Source: Lachnospiraceae bacterium
GTDB lineage: Bacteria; Bacillota; Clostridia; Lachnospirales; Lachnospiraceae
Assembly (NCBI GenBank): GCA_014804365.1
Contig: JAAUZX010000037.1
Span: forward strand, 11,148 to 63,460
Length of the DNA stretch: 52,313 bases
Reading direction: 5' to 3'
Made by a program: the position numbers and the translations under genes. This document shows positions 45,808 to 52,313 of the stretch, piece after piece. Under the pieces are notes generated by a model. That model saw only the letters and a list, made by a program, of their open reading frames with translations, was not told the DNA's origin and searched no databases. How positions within the stretch are numbered: position 1 is the first letter of the stretch; every line of letters starts with the position of its first letter.

Positions 45808-46809
45808 ATGAAGAAACACACTACAGGAGCACGCTCCATAAAAACACACACTAAAATTGCACTCGCAATTATTACCGTCTTACTGTCTCTCCGCAGGATC
45901 AGCCTGATTTTTATCAAAAATATTCTGGCGGCAGTTCCGAACAGAAATGATGTAGCGCCGGAATCCCCCGCCGGTGCCGAAGACCTTTCCGCCGATCCCG
46001 CTAAAGCCACATTCATGAAAAACAGAAAACAACTTCGTGCGATGGGAAGCGAATTTGAACAGACCATGAAGGACGCTTCCATCACAAGCGGCGACGGCTT
46101 GAAGCTGAGCGCCAAATACCGGATACAGGATACACAGAACCATCGCTGGATCATTTCCATCCACGGCTATAAAGACAGCCATCACTTTATGCTGCCGTAC
46201 GGCATGGTCTTTTATCGGAAAGGATACAATGTATTGCTGCCCGACAACAGGGCTCATGGCGTAAGCGAAGGCAGTTATATAGGGATGGGCTGGCTCGACA
46301 AGGAAGATATCTCCTTATGGATTAAATGGATCGTCGAGCAGGACCCTGAAGCGAAAATTATTCTGCACGGTGTCTCCATGGGCGGCGCAACCGTCATGAT
46401 GACCGCGGGCAAGAACCTTGATCATGTGGTCGGCTACATAGAAGACTGCGGCTACACCAGTGTCTGGGATATCTTCGCCAGTGTCATGAAACGGGATTAC
46501 CATCTGCCGGCTTTCCCGATTCTGCATACCTGCCGTCTGATCAGCAAGCGCAGATTAGGCTATGATTATGTCGAGGCATCCGCTCTCACACAGATCAAGA
46601 AGTGCGACAAGCCGATGCTCTTTATCCACGGAGAAGCAGATGACTTCGTACCTACCTCCATGGGGCATCAGGTATACGAGGCATTCCCCGGCAAGAAAGA
46701 TCTCTACATTGCCCCAAATGCCGGTCATGCAAATGCAATGGACTTTGATCCTCCTGCCTACTTCGCCAAAGTATTTGAATTTATAGACAATAATATCAGT
46801 TTCGACTAA
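45808..46809 (+). CDS. Membrane-anchored alpha/beta hydrolase
   Basis: 333 residues. A basic N-terminus and one hydrophobic segment (IALAIITVLLSLRRISLIFI) anchor it, probably with the catalytic domain outside. The hydrolase core shows IISIHGYKDSHHF (oxyanion region), nucleophile elbow LHGVSMGGATVM (Ser), the acid in HGEADDFVPTSMG and the His in PNAGHANAM. The substrate is unknown. GAGGTGACC precedes the start. It is followed by a MATE gene after 27 bases, in an apparent operon, and is divergent from the LanFEG cassette. Confidence 0.92.
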   Translation: MKKHTTGARSIKTHTKIALAIITVLLSLRRISLIFIKNILAAVPNRNDVAPESPAGAEDLSADPAKATFMKNRKQLRAMGSEFEQTMKDASITSGDGLKLSAKYRIQDTQNHRWIISIHGYKDSHHFMLPYGMVFYRKGYNVLLPDNRAHGVSEGSYIGMGWLDKEDISLWIKWIVEQDPEAKIILHGVSMGGATVMMTAGKNLDHVVGYIEDCGYTSVWDIFASVMKRDYHLPAFPILHTCRLISKRRLGYDYVEASALTQIKKCDKPMLFIHGEADDFVPTSMGHQVYEAFPGKKDLYIAPNAGHANAMDFDPPAYFAKVFEFIDNNISFD

Positions 46810-46836
46810 TTCACCGTAGAAAAGAGGAATATCACA

Positions 46837-48261
46837 ATGTCACCGGAAAAGCAGACAAAAAGATCCGAGCATAGTGCAGTGTCAAAGGAGCACGACGTAC
46901 TGCCGCCCAAAACTAAGGTAAAGCACAGCAGGGAAAACATCCGCATTACCTTCAACATGGCATGGCCTTCCATCGTGGAATCCTTCTTCGTGGCATTTGC
47001 GGGGTTAGTGGACTCTTTGATGGTCAGTTCCTTAGGCTCTTACGCGGTTGCCGCCGTGGGGCTCACGACACAGCCCAAGTTCATCGGGCTGTCCCTGTTT
47101 TTCGCCCTGAATGTGGCAATCTCGGCTCTGATTGCCAGAAGACGCGGGGAAGAGAAGCCGGAAGAAGCCAACCGAATCTTAAGCACCGCCGTCGTTTTCA
47201 TCGTTGCAGCGGCGGTTCTGTTAAGTATTCTTTTCGTAGCTCTGGCAAGTCCGATCATTCACTTGTGCGGTTCCACGCCGGAAACCCATGACAGCGCTGT
47301 GGCGTATTTCAAGATCATCATGGGCGGTATGATCTTTAACTGTATCCAGATGGGAATTAACTCCGCGCAGAGAGGCGCCGGCAATACGAAGATCACCATG
47401 CGCACCAACGTGACCTCCAACACGGTCAACATTATTTTCAATTACCTGCTGATTAACGGGCATTTCGGGTTTCCTGCCCTCGGAATCCATGGTGCGGCCC
47501 TCGCTACGGTCTTAGGCACCGTAGTGGCGTGTATCATGAGCGTCCTCTCTATCTTGAACCCCGACGGCTTTATCAGCCTGCCTTATATTATGAAAAATCG
47601 GATTTATCCCGCTATGAAAAGTTTTATCAATCTGATCAAAGTGGGATACAGCGTTTTCTTCGAACAGATTCTGATGAGGATCGGCTTCATGATGACGGCG
47701 ATTATGGCTGCCAATCAGGGTACGGATGCCATGGCGGCACATCAGGTCGGTATGAATATCATGGGATTATCTTTCTCCTTCGGAGACGGTCTGCAGGCCG
47801 CAGCGGTAGCGCTGATCGGACGCAGCCTTGGTGCCGGGGACGAAAACCTTGCCAAAGAGTACGGAAGTATATGCAGAATGTTCGGCGGTATTATTTCGGT
47901 ATGCCTTGCCGTGATCTACTTCGTCGGCGCCGGACCGCTTATGAGGCTTTTCTTTGAGGAAGAACATATTGTTGCCATCGGCATAAATATCATGCGTGTC
48001 ATCATCTTCGTAGTGGCTTTCCAGATCAGCCAGGTGGTGTACATGGGCTGTCTGCGCGGCGCGGGAGATACGTTCTACACCGCGGTGGCTTCCACAATCA
48101 GCGTTACCTTTATCCGTACTGCCGGCTCCTATTTGGGCGGATACGTATTCGGACTCGGTATCGTAGGCATCTGGCTGGGCGTGCTGGCGGATCAGATTTC
48201 GCGGTTTATGTTTGCTTCGACGCGGTTTAAGAAGGGGAAGTGGACGCAGATTAAGATTTAA
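46837..48261 (+). CDS. MATE-family efflux transporter 3
   Basis: 474 residues with a polar N-terminal extension (SPEKQTKRSEHSAVSKEHDV) before the first of 12 transmembrane helices (NMAWPSIVESFFVAFAGLVD). The internal repeat is clear (GYSVFFEQILMRIGFMMTAI). AGAGG is upstream of the ATG. It is co-oriented with the hydrolase. The third MATE gene in this window and different from the other two in its extension and length. Confidence 0.93.
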   Translation: MSPEKQTKRSEHSAVSKEHDVLPPKTKVKHSRENIRITFNMAWPSIVESFFVAFAGLVDSLMVSSLGSYAVAAVGLTTQPKFIGLSLFFALNVAISALIARRRGEEKPEEANRILSTAVVFIVAAAVLLSILFVALASPIIHLCGSTPETHDSAVAYFKIIMGGMIFNCIQMGINSAQRGAGNTKITMRTNVTSNTVNIIFNYLLINGHFGFPALGIHGAALATVLGTVVACIMSVLSILNPDGFISLPYIMKNRIYPAMKSFINLIKVGYSVFFEQILMRIGFMMTAIMAANQGTDAMAAHQVGMNIMGLSFSFGDGLQAAAVALIGRSLGAGDENLAKEYGSICRMFGGIISVCLAVIYFVGAGPLMRLFFEEEHIVAIGINIMRVIIFVVAFQISQVVYMGCLRGAGDTFYTAVASTISVTFIRTAGSYLGGYVFGLGIVGIWLGVLADQISRFMFASTRFKKGKWTQIKI

Positions 48262-48294
48262 AAAACTTGAAAAAACAAAGTAATTTTCTATTAC

Positions 48295-48602
48295 GGATTC
48301 GAGTGTCAAAAGGTGCTTATGAAAGGCTGAGGAGGGAGATTGCGCAAAATGTTCCCGTAGCTGTCCGGCTCCGTCATATGGATTTTCTAAAATATTCCGG
48401 TGACGTTGTGGGACGGAACGCAACCGCCCGACATTCGCCATCCGGGCTCAGGTCGGGCTTTTCGGGACATCCATGTCCCGAAATTGCTGGGTACTGAACG
48501 GAATATTAAGAAAATCTCATATGACTTCGCACGACAGCTACGGGAACATTTTGTGCAATCTCTATCTTAGTTTATGAAAAGCACCTTTTGACACTCGAAT
48601 CC
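48295..48602. repeat. Long inverted repeat, family C copy 1
   Basis: About 100 bases at each end are imperfect reverse complements: GGATTCGAGTGTCAAAAGG at the left is answered by CCTTTTGACACTCGAATCC at the right, and AATGTTCCCGTAGCTGTC by GACAGCTACGGGAACATT. In the centre is a perfect hairpin TTTCGGGACAT/ATGTCCCGAAA. It fills the 48262-48661 gap between the MATE 3 and WYL genes. No open frame or transposase is inside. Confidence 0.9.
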
Positions 48603-48661
48603 TATTTCAAAAATCGCGCGAACTCGAAATATGCCGTGGAATTACATAAGAGGAGCTTATC

Positions 48662-49561
48662 ATGATTAATCGACTGCTCAGTATTATATATATCTTAATG
48701 AATAAGGGAACCGTAACTGCCAAGGAACTGGCGGAGCGGTTTGAGGTGTCTGTGCGGACAATTTACCGTGATATCGATGCTTTGAGTATGGCGGGGATTC
48801 CGGTCTATACGACCAAGGGACGAAACGGCGGTATCCATCTGACGGAGCAGTTTGTCCTTAACAAAATGCTGGTCTCCAAGAAAGAACAACAGCAGATTCT
48901 TGCCGCCCTGGCCAGCCTCAGAGAGACAGGCACTCATGAAGAAGAAGCGATCCTGAACAAGCTGGGAGATTTTTTCATGGAAAAGCCCGAAAACTGGGTT
49001 GCCATAGATTTGTCCGATTGGAGCGGACGAAGAAAGGATCTGTTCAATCAGATCAAGGATTCCATTTTGAACCGGCATGTGATACAATTTGACTATTATG
49101 GTCAACGCGGTGAAATGAGCCACCGCTATGCAGAGCCTGTCCAGCTTCTCTTCAAAGAATATACATGGTATGTGCGCGCTTACTGCAGGACGAGGCAGGC
49201 TATGCGCCTATTCAAAGTACTGCGGATGAAAAGAGTTGTAGTACTCGACGAAACTTTCGATGTGCGCACAACTGACCAAAACACCGCTGTCTATTCGGAC
49301 ATTCCCTTGGACATCCCGCTGCCGGAAATTACTTTATGGATCGATAAAAAAGAAGCCTACCGTATTTATGACCGGTTTGATGAAGAAGAGATTACCGTGC
49401 TGCCCGACGGACACTTCGAGATTCATTACCGATGCACGTTAGACGATTGGGTTTACGGTATGATCCTGTCTTTCGGTCCTTCGGCAAAAGTGCTGGCGCC
49501 TAAGTTCGTACAAACAGAAATTCAACGCCGTATCGGGGAGATGGCGAAATTATACCGGTAA
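48662..49561 (+). CDS. WYL-domain transcriptional regulator (YafY-like)
   Basis: An N-terminal HTH (about residues 1-55; GTVTAKELAERFEVSVRTIY with RDIDAL), a linker, and a WYL domain (around VIQFDYYGQRGEMSHRYAEP; YTWYVRAYCRTRQAMRLFKV; C-terminal extension to PKFVQTEIQRRIGEM). WYL domains bind nucleic acid or ligand. 299 residues. GAGGAG is just upstream of the ATG. Its target is unknown. The 3' end overlaps the convergent Nudix gene by 12 bases. Confidence 0.92.
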   Translation: MINRLLSIIYILMNKGTVTAKELAERFEVSVRTIYRDIDALSMAGIPVYTTKGRNGGIHLTEQFVLNKMLVSKKEQQQILAALASLRETGTHEEEAILNKLGDFFMEKPENWVAIDLSDWSGRRKDLFNQIKDSILNRHVIQFDYYGQRGEMSHRYAEPVQLLFKEYTWYVRAYCRTRQAMRLFKVLRMKRVVVLDETFDVRTTDQNTAVYSDIPLDIPLPEITLWIDKKEAYRIYDRFDEEEITVLPDGHFEIHYRCTLDDWVYGMILSFGPSAKVLAPKFVQTEIQRRIGEMAKLYR

Positions 49562-49999
49562 AGAGTTTCCAAGCCAAAAGCCTCTCCTTTTCACTTCCTC
49601 CATCAGTACCGGCTGTATCTCCGGATAAGTCCACCGCTGCGGCAGAGCTTCCCCGATGACGATTTGTTCTATCTCGCTGTGCAGCTCTTTTTCAAATTCC
49701 CATGCTCTTGCATAATAGAGCATACCAAAGCTTTCCTCGCCCTCAAAATTCTCCGGTGCCGTGACAGAATAAACGCAAATCGGCCAGAGATCGAACCAGG
49801 TGGCGCCGGTCTCCTCATACAGTTCTCTTCTCGCGGTTTGTTCGATCGTCTCTCCTTCTTCTCTATGTCCGCCGGGCACTTCCAACGTCTCCCGCTGCCG
49901 ATGTTTACAGAATACCCACCGTCCTTCATGCTCCGTTATGATTACCGCAAACTTTAACAGTTTATCGTCCACCGTATCGTAAAATCTGATTTCCGCCAT
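49550..49999 (-). CDS. Nudix hydrolase
   Basis: It hydrolyses a nucleoside diphosphate linked to another moiety. The Nudix box is complete: GGHREEGETIEQTARRELYE, then ETGA. It begins MAEIRFYDTVDDKLLKFAVI, 149 residues. The substrate cannot be inferred. GGAGGAAAC precedes the ATG at 49999. It converges on the WYL gene. Confidence 0.92.
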   Translation of the reverse strand: MAEIRFYDTVDDKLLKFAVIITEHEGRWVFCKHRQRETLEVPGGHREEGETIEQTARRELYEETGATWFDLWPICVYSVTAPENFEGEESFGMLYYARAWEFEKELHSEIEQIVIGEALPQRWTYPEIQPVLMEEVKRRGFWLGNSLPV

Positions 50000-50031
50000 G
50001 TTTCCTCCTCTTTTAAAACGTTATGATTTTT

Positions 50032-50175
50032 AAGATTCGAGTGTCAAACAATGCTACGAAAGACTAAGAGAGCAGATTACACAAAATGTTCTCTTACGTC
50101 GGGCTCCGTCATATGGATTTTCTAAATATTCTGGAGATGTTGTGCAATCTGCTATCTTTATGACACCCGAATCTT
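50032..50175. repeat. Inverted repeat, family C copy 2
   Basis: Same ends as copy 1 (AAGATTCGAGTGTCA / TGACACCCGAATCTT) and the same internal block (ACAAAATGTTC and GGCTCCGTCATATGGATTT), but only 144 bases. AGCAGATTACACAA/TTGTGCAATCTGCT form a second stem. It lies between the Nudix and zinc-ribbon genes; the rest of 50000-50330 shows only AT-rich sequence and a ribosome binding site. Confidence 0.88.
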
Positions 50176-50330
50176 ATAGAATAAAAAATTGCCGAATTAT
50201 ATGACACGCTGATGTCATATTTAATCTGATATCATGTTTTCATAATACACCGCAGCCCGTTGAATTGCAAATTACTACTATACAGCACATGCCAGGGCTC
50301 GCGGAAATCAAATCATAGGAGGACAATGGA

Positions 50331-50600
50331 ATGGACACTAAAACAGAATTGAAAATCTGCCAGAGCTGTGGCATGCCGATGCAGGAGGATCAGTACGGAA
50401 CCAATCAGGACGGAAGCAAGAACGAGATGTATTGTTGCTACTGTTATAAGGACGGCGCTTTCGTGCAGGACTGCACGATGGAGGAAATGGCGGACTTCTG
50501 CGCACCCTTTGAGGTCGAGGGCGGACGCAGTAAGACAATCGAGGAAGCTAAAGCGGGGCTGATGCAGTACTTCGCCACATTGGGGCGGTGGAAGGCGTAG
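50331..50600 (+). CDS. Small zinc-ribbon protein
   Basis: 89 residues with an N-terminal zinc ribbon (ICQSCGMPMQEDQYGTNQDG, later MYCCYCYKDGAF: paired Cys), then a helical tail (MEEMADFCAPFEVEGGRSKT). It matches the putative zinc ribbon family PF12674 as I recall. AGGAGG sits 8 bases before the ATG at 50331; a nearby ATG at 50326 is out of frame. Function unknown. Confidence 0.88.
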   Translation: MDTKTELKICQSCGMPMQEDQYGTNQDGSKNEMYCCYCYKDGAFVQDCTMEEMADFCAPFEVEGGRSKTIEEAKAGLMQYFATLGRWKA

Positions 50601-50624
50601 AATTCAGTCCTCTTTCAGTCACAA

Positions 50625-50650
50625 AAAGGTTGTCCATTCGGACAACCTTT
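50625..50650 (+). terminator. Terminator of the zinc-ribbon gene
   Basis: AAAGGTTGTCC and GGACAACCTTT pair perfectly around ATTC, followed by CGTTGTTTATC. Confidence 0.85.
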
Positions 50651-50775
50651 CGTTGTTTATCTCAAGAAAAATTCATTAACTTTTGCTAACTTATTTTCAT
50701 ATAAAATATATATTGCCCATAGAAGAACATTTGTCAAAGAGCAATAAATTGTAATATACTTTTTATGGTGATAAT

Positions 50776-51096
50776 ATGAATCTACTTTTCTTATGCAGTC
50801 AAAATAAAAGGCGCAGTCTGACCGCCGAGAAGATCTTCGATGGTCACAACGGGCATCATGCGCGTTCAGCGGGAACAGAGCAGAACGCCAGAATCAAAGT
50901 TACTCCCGGTCTTCTCGGATGGGCGGATATCATTTTCTGTATGGAGAAAAAGCATATGCGAAGAATACAGTCGAAATATTCTGACATAATTGCCGGTAAG
51001 AAAGTGGTCTGTCTTTACATCGGTGATGATTATGAATTTATGGACAGAGAATTGCAGGAACTGCTTAGAAGTTATGTTGATGAATACATTCAGTGA
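50776..51096 (+). CDS. Small protein tyrosine phosphatase-like protein
   Basis: 106 residues. The N-terminus LLFLCSQNKRRSLTAEKIF holds the phosphatase P-loop Cys-x5-Arg-Ser of the low-molecular-weight type, followed by ARSAGTEQNARIKVTPGLLG, WADIIFCMEKKHMRRIQSKY and the late acidic GDDYEFMD that would supply the general acid. This fits the short COG4551 group. Start at 50776; there is a weak ribosome binding site (GTGATAAT). Its substrate is unknown. Confidence 0.85.
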   Translation: MNLLFLCSQNKRRSLTAEKIFDGHNGHHARSAGTEQNARIKVTPGLLGWADIIFCMEKKHMRRIQSKYSDIIAGKKVVCLYIGDDYEFMDRELQELLRSYVDEYIQ

Positions 51097-51153
51097 TATT
51101 TCCTGTTGCAGATAATAATTACTTTAAAGCTCTTTTTACATACAATCCGCAAC

Positions 51154-52221
51154 TCACATTTTCCTCGCCTTAATGACAAAGACCGTGGGCAGCATCAATG
51201 CCTTTTTTCCAAAATCATTATCCGCCGCCATTGCTTTTTCCCTGTCGATTTCTTCAACCAGTTTTTCGATAACAAACCCGTTATCTGACAATGCATTAAT
51301 ATATGTACTCAACATACGGTTAGACAACATGATCTCCTTATCGCCCATACCGGCGCGATACCACTCTTCATTAAAATAGGAATTGCTGAAAATCAGGTTA
51401 CCGTTCTCAATGGACACGCATTTATGGATCGGATGCGACCAGCCGAAGACAAATGCTCCGCCCTTTTTCAAATACGAATAAATATGCCTGAAGGTTTTAT
51501 CCAAATCCGTCGTCCAGCCGATCCCGTAAACCGAATAAACCAGATCAAAATATTCGGTTGGTAGTCCGCATTCTTCTTCCATAGGTGAACAGACAAGTTC
51601 TGCGTTGACTGCCTGTGATTTAAGATAATTCTTTGTACGTTCAATTTGATCTGCGGATATATCCAGTCCCCAAAGTTCGGCGGCGCCTGAATCAGCAGCA
51701 TACTTTAACGAGCGACCGTTACCGCAACCGATTTCAAGGACTTTTGCCCCAGACAAATCTCCGAGTAATTTCAGCTTGTCCTCTGACGGGAAAAAATTTC
51801 CCCAACTGGGCAAAGCGGTTGCGCCTAAGAATTCGCTGCCTATGGTACTCCAAAATTCTGTATTTGTCTTATGCGCTTCATCAGCAGACATCTCGACATT
51901 ATTCACATAGCCTAAAACTTTGCCGCCAACAATGTTCTTTTTCATTTTTTCCGCTTCTTTTACGAGTTCCATCATATTTTCCTCTGCCTTCTTCTTATAG
52001 TCAGCGTCGCTCAGTTTCTCACCCGAAAACAACTCATTAAGACTGATGTTAAGAATTTTACCGATGGGCTGCATGAAGGACAATTCGGGCATACCATTGC
52101 CGCATTCCCACTTACTGACGGTTTTATCACTAATACCCAGAGCATCAGCAAATTCACGCTGAGTCAGTTTGTGCTGTTTTCTCATTTTTGCAATAAATCT
52201 GCCTATTTTAACTTGATCCAT
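51154..52221 (-). CDS. HTH (XRE) and methyltransferase fusion protein
   Basis: 355 residues. Residues 1-70 are an XRE-type DNA-binding domain (MRKQHKLTQREFADALGISD; KTVSKWECGNGMPE), then a linker (VKEAEKMKKNIVGGKVLGYV), then a class I SAM-dependent methyltransferase from about residue 155 (KVLEIGCGNGRSLKYAADSG; LWGLDIS; FDLVYSVYGIGWTTDLDKTF). The single open frame is continuous, so the fusion is real. It may be a regulator that responds to SAM or modifies a product. AAAGGTGG precedes the ATG at 52221. Confidence 0.92.
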   Translation of the reverse strand: MDQVKIGRFIAKMRKQHKLTQREFADALGISDKTVSKWECGNGMPELSFMQPIGKILNISLNELFSGEKLSDADYKKKAEENMMELVKEAEKMKKNIVGGKVLGYVNNVEMSADEAHKTNTEFWSTIGSEFLGATALPSWGNFFPSEDKLKLLGDLSGAKVLEIGCGNGRSLKYAADSGAAELWGLDISADQIERTKNYLKSQAVNAELVCSPMEEECGLPTEYFDLVYSVYGIGWTTDLDKTFRHIYSYLKKGGAFVFGWSHPIHKCVSIENGNLIFSNSYFNEEWYRAGMGDKEIMLSNRMLSTYINALSDNGFVIEKLVEEIDREKAMAADNDFGKKALMLPTVFVIKARKM

Positions 52222-52286
52222 ATCGGCACCACCTTTTTACAAATTTCTATGAAGATATTATATGATAGCCAGCGGAAGAATCACAC

Positions 52287-52299
52287 CTACGAATCGTAG
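52287..52299. promoter_or_regulatory. Small palindrome upstream of the HTH-methyltransferase gene
   Basis: CTACGAATCGTAG is a perfect 6+1+6 inverted repeat 66 bases before the start codon, near where the promoter should be. It could be the operator of the encoded XRE protein; no second copy was found in the window. Confidence 0.4.
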
Positions 52300-52313
52300 A
52301 GTTTATATAAAAA

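Noticed and set aside
48295..48602. tRNA-like ends (GATTCGAG) in family C
   Set aside because: No acceptor stem, anticodon arm or CCA position can be drawn; it is an inverted repeat.

Overview
The window looks like a chromosomal segment of a Clostridia species, most probably a Lachnospiraceae. The basis is the mix of low-to-mid GC housekeeping genes, strong AGGAGG-type ribosome binding sites, an S-box (SAM-I) riboswitch before metK, a small alarmone synthetase, an Rpn-family nuclease, WYL regulators and several MATE pumps. I did no database search; species is not determined. No rRNA, tRNA, CRISPR array, prophage or complete insertion sequence was found.

Layout. Positions 1-28,400 are mostly a minus-strand housekeeping block: the end of greA, an unknown conserved protein, dusB, a small conserved protein, birA and argF; an SPFH/NfeD pair; a SleB-type wall hydrolase; proC; an rRNA methyltransferase; pfkA; dnaE; riboswitch-controlled metK; murA; and a LysM-G5-M23 wall peptidase. 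dinB on plus faces a flavin reductase. Then come a coiled-coil membrane-anchored protein, a small alarmone synthetase, two plus-strand genes (an 88-residue unknown and hemolysin III) and the nucleotide-sugar genes galE and a UDPGP pyrophosphorylase.

Positions 28,950-41,000 are more accessory: a chemotaxis receptor, two MATE transporters (one apparently co-transcribed with a second Dus enzyme), an Rpn nuclease, an AT-rich NERD protein, and an amino-acid ABC transporter whose binding protein is circularly permuted. Positions 41,200-45,650 hold a five-gene peptide-antibiotic defence cassette: an E-loop LanFEG-type ABC transporter plus response regulator and histidine kinase, without lantibiotic biosynthesis genes. 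The right end carries a hydrolase-MATE operon, a WYL regulator, a Nudix hydrolase, a zinc-ribbon protein, a small tyrosine phosphatase and a helix-turn-helix/methyltransferase fusion.

The most unusual signals are: (1) the binding protein at 40114-40977, in which the segment that normally forms the C-terminal half precedes the one that normally forms the N-terminal half; and (2) at least four families of dispersed, strongly self-complementary intergenic elements. Family B (1700-1869 and 27012-27145) folds on paper into an outer stem enclosing three hairpins. Its stems differ between copies but keep pairing, while the loops are conserved, which suggests a structured RNA or a palindromic mobile element under structural constraint.
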